Source: Saprospiraceae bacterium (GTDB taxonomy: Bacteria; Bacteroidota; Bacteroidia; Chitinophagales; Saprospiraceae). Taken from it: a stretch of 64,000 nucleotides of DNA. Numbering within the stretch: position 1 is the stretch's first letter; the number at the start of each line of letters is the position of its first letter. Positions 25,762 to 35,125 of this stretch are shown here, in pieces. The notes under the pieces are model-generated. The model saw nothing but the letters and a program-made list of their open reading frames with translations. It ran no database searches and was not told the DNA's origin. A program made the position numbers and the translations under genes. Location: NCBI GenBank assembly GCA_013360405.1, contig JABWBR010000004.1, positions 81,677-145,676 of the forward strand, written 5' to 3'.

Positions 25762-25871
25762 TGTGCTGATGTGCTGATGTGTTGATGTGCTGATGTGCTG
25801 ATTTTTGCAAAATAAAGATACGAGCAGTTCCCCTCTTCGTAAAGTCTTACAGTCGTAAAGTCTTACAGTCG
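25762..25871. repeat. Two octamer tandem arrays between pepP-like gene and rlmN
   Basis: 25762-25801 holds exactly five copies of TGTGCTGA (the third TGTGTTGA). 25838-25871 holds CGTAAAGTCTTACAGT twice, i.e. four AGTC-headed octamers. Both lie in the 184-bp spacer upstream of rlmN. Confidence 0.9.
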
Positions 25872-25872
25872 C

Positions 25873-27663
25873 CTACAGCGGCTGCGTCTGCTCTGCCAGC
25901 CAGTGTTGTTCTTCTGCCGTCAGCAGGGGCGACAGCGCCTTCCACACCTCGGCGTGATATTCGTTGAGCCAGATCATTTCTTCCTTGGTCAGGATATTTT
26001 CTGCTATCAGGCGCCGGTCGATAGGGAACAAAGAAATCGTGCGAAAGCGCAGGAAGGCCCCGAATTCGGTGGTGTCGGCGCGTTCGCATACCACGAGGTT
26101 TTCGGTGCGAATGCCGTATTGGCCGGTGCGGTACAAGCCGGGTTCATTCGAGGTGAGCATGCCGGGTTCGATGACCGTACTCCCGCGGCCTACACTGGGG
26201 GCAAAACCTTGGGGCGGCTCGTGTACGTTGAGGAAAAAGCCCACGCCGTGGCCCGTGCCGTGGCCGTAGTTGAGGCCGTAGCGCCACAAAGGCTGACGGG
26301 CATACGTGTCGATCTGGATGCCGTTGGCGCCTTCCGGAAATTGGGCCATAGCCAGGTTGATATGTCCTTTTAGCACCAGTGTAAAATCGAGTTGTTGCTG
26401 CGGCGTGGGGTCGCTCAGCGCTATGGTGCGGGTAATATCGGTGGTGCCCTGTAGGTATTGTCCGCCCGAATCGAGGAGCAGGATGCCCTCGGGGTGCACA
26501 ACCGCGCTGTGATCCGGATCGGGATGGTAATGCACGATAGCGCCGTTGGCATTATACCCTACGATAGCCGCAAAACTTTCGCCGACGTAGTCGCTTTGCT
26601 CGCTTCGGAAGGCAATGAGTTGCTGGGCTAAACCTGCCTCTGTTACCTCTGCCTCAGCTTTCAACCGGGCTTCCAGCCAGCGGAATAATCTCAGCAGCGC
26701 CACGCCGTCTTTGCGCATGGCGGTATGCAGGTGGCCGATCTCTACCTCGTTTTTAATGGCTTTGAAGCGGCGCGGCGGCATGTCCATCATCACCAGGGCC
26801 GACTCGGGCACGGCATTAAACAGCCGTATGCTGGTGACAGAGGGGTCAATGCCTATTTTTTTGCCTTCCGGCAATTGCTGCAAAAACGACTCGATCGATT
26901 CGTAAGGCTTGAGCAATACGCCGTCGACACCCAGCCGGGTGCGCAGCAGGTCGGAGACTTTTTCTTTTTGTATAAATAAATGGGAAGCTTCGCGGCCTAC
27001 CACCAAATAGCTGATACAAACGGGGTTAAAAGCCACATCGCTGCCGCGCAGATTGAGCGTCCAGGCGATGTCGTCGAGGGTGGGTACCAACAGATAATCG
27101 ACACCTTTGAGTGCAAGCTGGTCAGTGATGAGATCCAGTTTTTCCCGGCGGATTTTCCCGGCGTAGGCCTCGTCAAATTCGTAGGCTTCATCGGCGGGCA
27201 GGGCGGGGCGATTTTTCCATATTTCGCTCACCAGATCGTGCTGGTGGTTGATTTCCAGCTGACTTTCGTAAAATGTTTTGGCCATTTGCCGCACCTGGTT
27301 AGCTGTGAACAAGGCGCCGTCGAAGCCTACCGTGCTGCCGGCAGGCAAGTTGGCGCATAGCCATTCGAGGTGTTCGGGAGCGTGGGCCACCACCTGTTTG
27401 TGCAATTCTACGCCCGTATTAGCCAATTCTTGTTCGGCTTGCAGGAAATACCGCGAGTCGGTCCACAAGCCGGCATGATCAGCTGTGACTACCAAAATAC
27501 CCGCCGAACCCGTAAAGCCGGAGAGCCAGGCGCGGGCGAGCCAATAGTCGGCCATGTATTCGCTTTGGTGGGGGTCGCTGCTGGGCGCCATGTAGGCGTC
27601 GAGGCCCAGGCGCTTCATGGCGGCGCGCAAGGCACTGAGGCGACCGGGTATGTCGTTTTGCAT
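25873..27663 (-). CDS. Xaa-Pro aminopeptidase (M24B)
   Basis: 596 residues from the ATG at 27663 (nine further codons upstream are open but start less well). A three-domain aminopeptidase P: two creatinase-like N-terminal domains (the first begins RLSALRAAMKRLGLDAY) and the C-terminal pita-bread metallopeptidase. Metal ligands are seen in LLLDSGGQY and TTDITRT (two Asp), TGHGVGFFLNVHE (His), SNEPGLY and GIRTENL (two Glu). It removes an N-terminal residue before proline and is cytoplasmic, as no signal peptide is present. It complements DPP4 in using proline-rich peptides. Confidence 0.95.
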   Translation of the reverse strand: MQNDIPGRLSALRAAMKRLGLDAYMAPSSDPHQSEYMADYWLARAWLSGFTGSAGILVVTADHAGLWTDSRYFLQAEQELANTGVELHKQVVAHAPEHLEWLCANLPAGSTVGFDGALFTANQVRQMAKTFYESQLEINHQHDLVSEIWKNRPALPADEAYEFDEAYAGKIRREKLDLITDQLALKGVDYLLVPTLDDIAWTLNLRGSDVAFNPVCISYLVVGREASHLFIQKEKVSDLLRTRLGVDGVLLKPYESIESFLQQLPEGKKIGIDPSVTSIRLFNAVPESALVMMDMPPRRFKAIKNEVEIGHLHTAMRKDGVALLRLFRWLEARLKAEAEVTEAGLAQQLIAFRSEQSDYVGESFAAIVGYNANGAIVHYHPDPDHSAVVHPEGILLLDSGGQYLQGTTDITRTIALSDPTPQQQLDFTLVLKGHINLAMAQFPEGANGIQIDTYARQPLWRYGLNYGHGTGHGVGFFLNVHEPPQGFAPSVGRGSTVIEPGMLTSNEPGLYRTGQYGIRTENLVVCERADTTEFGAFLRFRTISLFPIDRRLIAENILTKEEMIWLNEYHAEVWKALSPLLTAEEQHWLAEQTQPL

Positions 27664-27981
27664 AGGTGTGATATTTGCTGTATACCGCACGCAGTCAAGT
27701 TATCCCGACCTGTTGGTACGGGACAAGTTGTGCATAACTTTTCCGGCTTTGCGGTATTATCCTTCGCGCCCTAGCCCGAGTCATGCCCAAAACATGGCGG
27801 CGCGAAGTATATATGTGCTTGCAAGTTGCAGTTTTTTTTTGAAAAACAGCAATTTCGCTACATATGCTGTTTGCTGGTATACTTTTCTTGATTAGTGATA
27901 GCAACAAAAGTAGACTCTATCAAGCACTTAAGCTAAAACCAACCATTCAGTGACAAACTTCCTTTTTATCTGCAACTTGAA
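27664..27981. other. Spacer without recognised gene
   Basis: 318 bp between the aminopeptidase start and the stop of the next minus-strand gene. The composition turns AT-rich past 27830, at the boundary of the RHS-derived accessory region. I see no gene or strong promoter. Confidence 0.5.
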
Positions 27982-28518
27982 TTAATTATAAACTGGGTTT
28001 GCATAAAGAATTTTTTGAATAGTATCGTCATCGTTAAAGATAAATAATACCTGTAATGCCGGCCCCATTTTAATGGATCCAATATTAGCCGCTGTATCTA
28101 AAAATTTGACGATTAAATAATTTGAGATTATTGGAGAAAATGTTAATTTAATTTTTGCTTGAACTTTTACATCGAATGGAATCAATAATCTTTGGTTATC
28201 TAATAATTTTTGATATTCTATTTGGTACCTGTCTCTGTCTTCTATTAATTTTTTATCAATATTAATATCACTATAAACTAGTTGGTGTTGAAAAAAATAT
28301 ATAGGCAAAAGTTCAATTTTGGGTTCAATAGTGTACTGAAGGGAACACTTTTTTCTTTTTGACAAATAATAAAACTTTTCTTTTAATTTAATCTGCACAA
28401 TAGGCGCATTGTTTAGATATGCCAGAGCCAAAAAATATTTATCACCCCCATTTGGTTGGGAGTGTAATAGAAAAGGCATCAATATTAGGCATACAAATAA
28501 ATTAGATTTTCTTTTCAT
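27982..28518 (-). CDS. Hypothetical exported protein in RHS cassette region
   Basis: A 178-residue protein of unknown function, starting at the ATG at 28518, which yields a signal peptide (MKRKSNLFVCLILMPFLLHSQ). The longer frame upstream is an RHS repeat fragment. The sequence is AT-rich and lysine/isoleucine-rich, unlike the GC-rich housekeeping genes next to it, which points to transfer. It sits directly downstream of an orphan toxin-tip fragment, the usual place of an immunity gene, but a signal peptide is uncommon for those. I find no recognisable motif. Confidence 0.55.
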   Translation of the reverse strand: MKRKSNLFVCLILMPFLLHSQPNGGDKYFLALAYLNNAPIVQIKLKEKFYYLSKRKKCSLQYTIEPKIELLPIYFFQHQLVYSDINIDKKLIEDRDRYQIEYQKLLDNQRLLIPFDVKVQAKIKLTFSPIISNYLIVKFLDTAANIGSIKMGPALQVLFIFNDDDTIQKILYANPVYN

Positions 28519-28560
28519 GCTAAATTCTAATTTCGAGATACAACAATAAAACCAGAGGTT

Positions 28561-28611
28561 GGCCCCATCGTGGTTTTCATCGCTGAAGGCTAAGCGGGTG
28601 TTGCCTAAGTG
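28561..28611. repeat. 51-bp RHS segment repeated exactly at 30340-30390
   Basis: A stretch of 51 bases is identical to 30340-30390 inside the RHS pseudogene and encodes the conserved HLGNTRLAFSDENHDGA motif of the RHS core on the minus strand. It is the typical homology at which RHS tips are exchanged. Confidence 0.92.
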
Positions 28612-28848
28612 GTCGCGCATCAAGCCCAATACCCAAAATTGGTCTGCCACTTCTCATCTGTTGTAAAATCCATTGTCGGTTATAAGTCATCATTTGACTC
28701 GTGACTTGGTCAGCAGTCCCCGTAAATTTTGGCATGTTATTCAAAATCACGGATCCAAGGCGTTTAGCAGCTTCCATGCTAACACGCTTCATCCCTTCTC
28801 CTATAATTGTCTGTCCCCCCTTAGCGGCAACTATCGCTTCTGCTTAGC
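28612..28848 (-). pseudogene. Orphan RHS toxin-tip fragment 1
   Basis: The minus strand is open over about 78 codons from 28848, reading AEAIVAAKGGQTIIGEGMKRV and on to NRQWILQQMRSGRPILGIG. Such C-terminal sequences with 'NRQWI..QMRSGRPI' occur at the end of RHS/polymorphic toxins. There is no start codon at the upstream end, which begins directly after a TAA, and the fragment runs into the repeated RHS segment in another frame. It is a displaced tip without its delivery part. Confidence 0.55.
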
Positions 28849-28850
28849 AA

Positions 28851-29213
28851 CTATTCTACTAATGGTAAAGAAACCTTCAATAACTCAACAAACCATAACA
28901 ACTCATTTTTTACATTACGTCCATTCTCTTTTTTATATCTATTATCACTAACCCACCTATTGATTTCTGAAATACTCAACAAATCTTTAAAAGCAAATTT
29001 GCCTTTTGAAGTATAAATTATCATTTCAATGTTCCAATCAGATGGCCCGAAAAGAAATTCTACTCTTGTATTATTTTTCTTTCTATACTCGATATAGTAG
29101 GCTAGCCCCTTTTCAAAAAAGGAATGTCTTTTGAAAAGTAATGCAAGAAGCACTATTTCAATTTCATTCAGTGCTTTCAAAAAATCTTCGGTTAATTTAT
29201 CTTTTATGGCCAT
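28851..29213 (-). CDS. Putative immunity protein
   Basis: 120 residues, no signal peptide, AT-rich, not recognised. It begins 10 bp inside the 3' end of toxin-tip fragment 2, on the same strand, which is the normal arrangement of a polymorphic toxin followed by its cognate immunity gene. Size and charge (alternating acidic and aromatic, AIKDKLTEDFLKALNEIEIV at the start) fit small immunity proteins. The inference rests on context only. Confidence 0.5.
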   Translation of the reverse strand: MAIKDKLTEDFLKALNEIEIVLLALLFKRHSFFEKGLAYYIEYRKKNNTRVEFLFGPSDWNIEMIIYTSKGKFAFKDLLSISEINRWVSDNRYKKENGRNVKNELLWFVELLKVSLPLVE

Positions 29214-29458
29214 AATCCTCTATTATTTAATAGGTTTCTTTCAGCCCCTAAGAAGGTCTGCCCTACGGTTCTATTTGGGTTTAATAAAGTTGGTGCTAGT
29301 TGTGAATTTGGTCTAAACCAAGAGGCATCTTTAATAGTGTATCCATCTCTAAGTGCTTTTCTTAGAACTGACATATTTTGATAATAATTTGCCTTCGGGT
29401 TACCTAGATTTGGAAGGGCGCAAGCCATTTTGTCGCATCTGAGAAACATCAATATCAT
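29204..29458 (-). pseudogene. Orphan RHS toxin-tip fragment 2
   Basis: 84 codons, the second half of which (LRKALRDGYTIKDASWFR, then TLLNPNRTVGQTFLGAERNL) resembles the C-terminal end of RHS-associated toxin domains. The first codons (MILMFLRCDK) look unrelated, and another frame (HDIDVSQMRQNGLRP) appears equally coding at this point, so a frameshift is likely at about 29420. It has no RHS core attached. The immunity-like gene overlaps its end. Confidence 0.5.
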
Positions 29459-29509
29459 GAAAGTCTAATGCTTATTGGCTCCCATAACTTTGCATCCTGC
29501 CGATTAGAC

Positions 29510-29640
29510 GCAGTATCGTACTGCGCGCAAGCGTCCCGGAGGGATGCTATCTTTGTAGAAAAACAGGGAGAAAACCAATATGCGTTCCGGAGGAACGGTA
29601 TCTAAGATTCTACGAAGATATCGTTCCTCTGGAACGGCTA
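29510..29640. repeat. Dispersed palindromic element (GTTCCnGAGGAAC type)
   Basis: 29584-29603 and 29616-29635 are 20-base arms matching at 18 positions around a 12-base loop. A related half (CGTCCCGGAGGGATGCTATC, from 29521) precedes it. It interrupts the RHS tip. The CTATCTTTGTAG after the first palindrome contains a TATCTTTG that equals the genome's -7 promoter box. Elements of this form are dispersed in many Bacteroidota genomes. Confidence 0.75.
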
Positions 29641-32458
29641 CGGTGTGGGCGTGGTGATTCTTGTCGAGATTTTGGGCGACAATTTGGTTTGCGCCCGTCC
29701 ACCAAGACCATAAATTGACCCAATTGAGGCCCATCCACCCGAGAAAAGCCATAGTTTTTCCCTGAATATCCGGTCTTTTTCTATACTATCCTGTGTGTAA
29801 ACATAACGGTCAAAATCTGCACTATGTGCTTGGTTTCAATAATTCATGGCATTATCATAAGACCAGCCTTGGAAGCCGTACCTATTCTGCCACTGGTCAT
29901 ACGTGCCGTTAAAACCATAACGTATGTAGCTTTGATCGTAGTTATTTCCGTCCCTTTTCGCACTTACTGTTACTAAATCCACAACATTACCGCCATCGTA
30001 GGTATCAGGCCCAATCTGTCGGAGCGTATCTGCTCCTAAATAATCAGATAAGGTTGTCGGGTTGTTGGAAAAACCAACATACAGACTTTCATTAAACTTG
30101 TCGATGGGATCCACCTGCCACCATCTCCCAATTGCCGGGTCATAAGAACGGAAAACGGCCATGTCTATATTGATTTCCAGTTCTTCTACCCGCTCAATCC
30201 CATTAAACAAATATTTATTCTCCGGCCCAATCCCGCCATACCAGGGGCCTTCATGGTTCAACCCAAATGGATAATAGTGATTTTCCTGAACAACTTCCTA
30301 CTCATTCTCGGGGGTATTTGGATTGTCGTAGGTATCAATGGCCCCATCGTGGTTTTCATCGCTGAAGGCTAAGCGGGTGTTGCCTAAGTGATCTTTTAGC
30401 CAGTACTCGGCCCGGTAGTGGGTCAGGCTCACGCCGTACTGGTCGTATACAGCCGACAGGCGGCCTTCGGGACCGTACACGGCCTCCAGCTTGCCGTCTT
30501 TGTATTCGATGCCCTGGCAGTAATCCCGGGTTTCTCCCGCTCCCTGTTTTCTCCACTTGCGACCCATGGCGTCGTAGGTGAAGCTGAGCGTGCCGCCGCC
30601 ACCGGCCCCACTTTTGACGATTTGGCTAGGCAAGTTAAGAAAGTTATAGGTGATTGTTAAATCTTTATGCGGGTCGATGCGCATATTGCCGTTGTCGTCA
30701 TACAGGTAGGCGCCCGCACCCGGTTTGGGTTTGAAGCCTTTGTCTCTGCCCGGCAGGGGCGCCGAGTCGGCTACATTTGTCAAGTGGGCGATCTGGCTGT
30801 CGTAGGTATAACTGAGCTGGTCGATGATGCCCCACTCGCAATCGGGGCCGCCCACTACACCGTAGCGGTTCAGGGTCAACAGGTTGCCGATGGCGTCGTA
30901 GGAATAACCGTAGCCTTTGTAGGTGTTGGTGAGCAGTTCCTGGTAGCTCAGGGTACCGTTGGCGGGGTTTTCTTCCAGGTAAATATCCCCGTATTCGGCG
31001 TTGGTGAGGCGGTTGAGTGCGTCGTAGGCGTATTGATAGAATTTGACGTTGTGGTGGGTGACTTTCCACCTGGCCTTTTTGATGTTGCCGTTGGGCTCGT
31101 AGCTAAAGTCCATGGCAAACAGCGGGTCGCGTTTGACGATGACTACCGACAAGGTCTGTTCCGGACCGGTGAGTACCAGTTCGTCTCTTATAATATAAGG
31201 CCCCAGCAGTTGCTGCAGGAGTTCGTAGCCCAGGACATAGACGGTGGAGCCGTCGCAGAGCTGCACCAGGTACAGCGTGTCAGGGTACGCCAAATCCTGG
31301 ACGTCCAGGTTAGCCATCTGGTTCATGATCAGGGCCAGGGAGGAGTCCTGCTGCTGTTGCTCATAAGGCGTACAACCCAGCGGTTCGAGGTTGCATTCTT
31401 CTTCGTTGTTGGTTTCTTCTTTTGGCACAATGTCTTTGAGCGTGCTTTGCAGGCGTTCGCTGAGCAATTGCCCCAGGGTCAGGGTAGCCTTGCTGCCGTC
31501 GTTTCTCAGCACCTCGAAGGTCTGGGCGCTGCTGCCGATCTGCACCCGGTCAAGCCGGGAATAGGGGCCTTGCAGGATGGGTAGCTCGGATTTCATTGAC
31601 ATAACTGAAATTGATCCAGTGGTGGCCGTCGTGCGATTCTATACGCGTCAGGTACCAGGTTGTCGACGACAAAGTCTCGTCGTTGGTATAACCCAGGTCG
31701 GAGGGGTCCGACCAAACGTTTTCCGTGGCGCCGCCGCCGCCGAAAAAATACTTAGTCCCGTCGGGTGCGGTGATCTTCCAGCTATCGAAATTGCCGGAAG
31801 TATAATTCAGTACCTCGATTTTCAAATCCTGATCAGGCAGCATTTGAATACCCCTGGAAGCGTCAAAAAGAAATTTTCCGGAATAGCCGTTGAAATTGAA
31901 CGTGAAAATATCCGGCTCGGTATCCGCACTGCCTTGGGCTGCATCCAAATAGTGGGCAAAGCAGGAATTGGCATCTAAATTAACGAGCGTATCATGTGTG
32001 TTGGGGTTAGTGACACAAGAAGGATCGTTATATTTGGCCGCCATGCCGAAGTCGTCGTACCAGCCGCTTCCGCAGGCGTCAGAGTAGCAAAAAAGTTGTG
32101 CGCTGCCCTCATCCGGCGCACCTGCCACCATCCGCGTAATCATCCCGCCGGCGTCAAGGCTCCAGCCCAGGCCTGCCCAGGAGGCCACTTCATCCACCCG
32201 GACACCCGAACTGTGGTAATTCAGCGATATATTCAGCGAAAGCGGCCCCTCGGTAATTGATTCAATGGGAATAGAAATATTAGGCACACCGGTATGATGG
32301 CTGACGGGAATGTCTACGTATTTTCCCAGCGATGCCGGTGTGGGTGCGGGCATCGCCACTTCTTTGTATAACTGATTGGCAGGTTGGGAAAAGAGTATGA
32401 ATGGAAAAATAGCTAGGATAACTAGCCGCAATAAAATTCTTAGGTAATAAGATTTCAT
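29638..32458 (-). pseudogene. RHS repeat-associated core protein, decayed
   Basis: Begins with a signal peptide (LVILAIFPFILFSQ) and the usual N-terminal domain of Bacteroidota RHS proteins (PAPTPASLGKYVDIPVSHHTG... GLGWSLDAGG), then loses frame at about 31590 where the sequence jumps from a WINFSY segment to an unrelated-looking middle part, suggesting a deletion plus frameshift. YD repeats follow (YAYDALNRLTNAEYG, YSYDAIGNLLTLNRYG, FTYDAMGRKWRK) up to the core. A TAG at 30298-30300 breaks the frame just before VVQENHYYPFGL. The core (YLFNGIERVEE, YDPAIGRWWQVDP) continues to a TGA at 29836, after which the same frame runs on in coding-like sequence (NQAHSADFDRYVYTQDSIEK) to 29638, where the palindromic element starts. 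At least three disabling changes make it a pseudogene. Confidence 0.85.
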
Positions 32459-32952
32459 TCGTTTTGATATTGGGTTAATAAATGAATTTATATGTCTACT
32501 ATAAAGAAAGATTATGCTATTATTTTGAAAACGGTCAAAATACAGTATTATTATTTATCGCCACGTTCCTAAAGTATTTTTTTTCTACATGAGCAAGAAT
32601 GTCTTAAGAACCACAAAATCCAGATTTCAGGAAAATGTGCAGTCGAATAGCAGGTTCATACAAGGAAAAGTATAAGTGGGTAGAATAGCAAAAACGAATT
32701 ATAAAAATTTGGCATACATTTTGATATGAATAACTTGACCGGCCCCGATATTAACCTTAACTTGCAGAAAAAAACGCTAAACCGGGTTTGTGAACAGTGA
32801 ACTGACAACCTTTTTTTTACCACAGAGTTAAACGGAGTAAAACGCAGTGACACAGAGTTTTGTTAATAAAAACCCCCAAAAACCTACAACTTAGAACTTA
32901 CAACGGTTAACCGACAACGGACAACCGATAACAGAGAACAGAGAACAGCGCA
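32459..32952. other. 494-bp spacer with heptamer array
   Basis: No gene seen. The first half is AT-rich and would hold the promoter of the RHS gene. A 66-codon minus-strand frame (32656-32853) has no coding character. The last 70 bp before rpoN are a degenerate heptamer array (next entry). Confidence 0.55.
32883..32948. repeat. Degenerate heptamer array upstream of rpoN
   Basis: Successive heptamers CCTACAA, CTTAGAA, CTTACAA, CGGTTAA, CCGACAA, CGGACAA, CCGATAA, CAGAGAA, CAGAGAA fit a Cnnnn(A)AA pattern in unbroken phase. CAGAGAA is the same unit as in the array at 16418-16510. Confidence 0.85.
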
Positions 32953-34497
32953 ATGCTAAAGCAGACCATAAGCCAGAAAATGCTCCAAAAGTTGTCGCCG
33001 CAACAGATTCAACTCATGAAACTGTTGCAGGTGCCCACGGCTTTATTGGAGCAGCGCATCAAGGAGGAGATGGAGGTCAACCCGGCTTTGGAAGAAGCTG
33101 AAGGCGAAATAGATGAGGATTACCCCGATTTCGAACCGGAGGCAGAAAGCAACTTTTCAGAAGACGGCGAAGATAGCCCCGAAGGCCGCGAAGAAGAAGA
33201 CATCTATCGCGAAGACCCCTTCGATCTCGGGGATTACCTCAATGAATACATCGAAGACGAAGAACCCGGCTACAAAGTAAAAATCGACAGCTACTCGGGC
33301 GAAGAAGACAAACAATTGCCTGTCGCCGTAGAAAATACCTTCCACGATTCCCTCGAGCAGCAACTCGGCATGCTCGCGCTCAAAGACGAAAAAGAGCACA
33401 TAATCGCGCTGCAACTCATCGGCAGTATCGACGACGACGGCTACCTCCGCCGGGAGGTAAATGCTATCATCGACGACCTGATGTTTTTGCAAAATACCTT
33501 TGTGAGCAAGGAAGAAGTAACGGCGGTGCTCAAAAAAATCCAGCGTTTCGACCCGCCGGGCATCGGCGCCCGCGACCTCCAGGAATGCCTTTGCATCCAG
33601 TTGGACAGCAAGCTGGAACAAGCCGACCCGCTCGACGATGAGCACCTGGCCGCACTCCGCCTGGCGCGCACGATCATGCAGGATTATTTTGAAGAGTTTA
33701 CCAAAAAACACTACGATAAACTCATCCGCCAACTCAATATAACGGAAGAAGACCTCAAAGCGGCCATAGACGAGATCATACGGCTCAACCCCAAACCCGC
33801 CAGCGGTTATTCGGGCGGGCACAATGACCAGGCTACGCAATACGTGGTACCCGATTTTATCATTACCAATACCGACGGCGAACTGGAGCTCGCCCTCAAT
33901 TCCCGCAACGCCCCCGATTTGCGCGTCAGCGATCAATACCGCGATATGTTGCGCTCATACAAAGCCAACCTGCGCGGGCGATCGGCCACGCGTACTGAAA
34001 AAGAGGCCGTTTTGTTTATCAAGCAAAAAATCGACTCGGCCAAGTGGTTTATCGATGCCATCAAGCAAAGGCAGGATACTCTTTTTCGCACCATGTACGC
34101 CATCATGCAGTACCAATACGACTATTTTCTCAGCGGCGACTCAAAGAAACTCCGCCCCATGATATTGCAGGATATTGCCGACATCACCGGGCTCGATATC
34201 TCCACGATTTCACGGGTGACTAGCAGCAAGTTTGTGCAAACCGAGTTCGGCACCCGCCGCCTCAAAGATTTTTTTTCCGAATCGCTTCAAACCGAAGAAG
34301 GCGACGAAGTCTCCACACTGGAAGTCAAAAAAATCCTTCGCGACCTGATAGACGCCGAAAACAAGCGCAAACCCCTCTCCGACGAACAACTCACCGAAGC
34401 CCTGCAAACCAAGGGCTATCACATTGCCCGCCGCACGGTAGCCAAATACCGTGAGCAGATGAATATGCCGGTGGCGAGGCTGCGGAAGGGGCTCTAG
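32953..34497 (+). CDS. rpoN: RNA polymerase sigma-54 factor RpoN
   Basis: 514 residues, typical. The Gln/Leu-rich activator-interacting region I is at the start (MLKQTISQKMLQKLSPQQIQ), an acidic region II follows (about 45-110), then the core-binding domain, the helix-turn-helix with ISTISRVTSSKFVQTEFG (about 420), and the RpoN box ARRTVAKYRE near the end, which contacts the -24 promoter element. Sigma-54 requires AAA+ enhancer-binding proteins to open promoters; none is seen in this window. Immediately preceded by the heptamer array, so its expression signals lie in or before repeats. Confidence 0.97.
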   Translation: MLKQTISQKMLQKLSPQQIQLMKLLQVPTALLEQRIKEEMEVNPALEEAEGEIDEDYPDFEPEAESNFSEDGEDSPEGREEEDIYREDPFDLGDYLNEYIEDEEPGYKVKIDSYSGEEDKQLPVAVENTFHDSLEQQLGMLALKDEKEHIIALQLIGSIDDDGYLRREVNAIIDDLMFLQNTFVSKEEVTAVLKKIQRFDPPGIGARDLQECLCIQLDSKLEQADPLDDEHLAALRLARTIMQDYFEEFTKKHYDKLIRQLNITEEDLKAAIDEIIRLNPKPASGYSGGHNDQATQYVVPDFIITNTDGELELALNSRNAPDLRVSDQYRDMLRSYKANLRGRSATRTEKEAVLFIKQKIDSAKWFIDAIKQRQDTLFRTMYAIMQYQYDYFLSGDSKKLRPMILQDIADITGLDISTISRVTSSKFVQTEFGTRRLKDFFSESLQTEEGDEVSTLEVKKILRDLIDAENKRKPLSDEQLTEALQTKGYHIARRTVAKYREQMNMPVARLRKGL

Positions 34498-34499
34498 AT

Positions 34500-34562
34500 G
34501 GTTGTCGCTTGTGGGTTATCCGTTGTCGGTTTCACAGTTGAACCCACAACCCACAACTGACA
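34500..34562. repeat. Heptamer repeats after rpoN
   Basis: GGTTGTCG...GTTGTCGG on one side and CAGTTGAACCCACAACCCACAACTG on the other: heptamers CCCACAA and complements of CCGACAA/CGGATAA. CAGTTG and CAACTG form an inverted pair. It fills the rpoN-bcp spacer. Confidence 0.75.
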
Positions 34563-34611
34563 TTGAACCTTCCCTCTCCTCAAACGTTTTTCTGCAAAAC
34601 AACCACAAGTT

Positions 34612-35073
34612 ATGACTCATTTGAAAGAAGGCGACAAGGCGCCTGCATTTAGCGGCTTAAACGAAAATGGCGAGACCGTATCGCTGTCGGATTTTCAAGG
34701 CAAAAAGCTGATTTTATTTTTTTACCCAAAAGACGATACCTCCGGCTGTACTGCAGAGGCCTGCAATTTGCGCGACAACTATGCCGTGCTGAAAAAACAG
34801 GGCTTTGAATTGCTGGGCGTGAGTCCTGATAGCGCAAAAAAACACCAGAATTTCAAAACCAAATACGAACTGCCTTTCCCGCTTATAGCCGATACGGAAC
34901 AGGTTGTGCTGAAGGCCTATGGTGTTTGGGGCCCCAAGCAAATGTACGGCAGGACTTACGAGGGCGTGTATCGCACTACGTTTGTCATTGATGAAAAAGG
35001 GGTGATCGCTAAGGTGTTTGCCAAAGTAGATACCGGCGCGCATACCCAGCAGATTCTCGATGCGGTTGGGTAA
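34612..35073 (+). CDS. bcp: Thioredoxin-dependent peroxiredoxin Bcp/PrxQ
   Basis: 153 residues, cytoplasmic. Reduces hydrogen peroxide and lipid hydroperoxides. The peroxidatic Cys46 and resolving Cys51 lie in DTSGCTAEACNLRD, five residues apart as in the Bcp subfamily; the conserved Arg occurs in GVYRTTFVID. ATG at 34612 fits the family N terminus (LKEGDKAPAF). Confidence 0.95.
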   Translation: MTHLKEGDKAPAFSGLNENGETVSLSDFQGKKLILFFYPKDDTSGCTAEACNLRDNYAVLKKQGFELLGVSPDSAKKHQNFKTKYELPFPLIADTEQVVLKAYGVWGPKQMYGRTYEGVYRTTFVIDEKGVIAKVFAKVDTGAHTQQILDAVG

Positions 35074-35125
35074 TATAAGTCCCTTTTTATACTTTTGATG
35101 CGCATCAAATGATAGCGACTTCTGC

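Noticed and set aside
27695..27907. Small minus-strand frame upstream of the aminopeptidase
   Set aside because: No start context, no coding character, lies in promoter region.
30667..31584. 305-codon plus-strand frame over the RHS region
   Set aside because: Shadow of RHS YD-repeat coding on the minus strand; Val/Gly/Gln-rich with no domain.
32656..32853. Small minus-strand frame between the RHS pseudogene and rpoN
   Set aside because: 66 codons, hydrophobic end made of AT-rich spacer, overlaps the repeat region; no support.
33157..33936. 259-codon minus-strand frame in rpoN
   Set aside because: Complement of rpoN; no start context and no recognisable domain.
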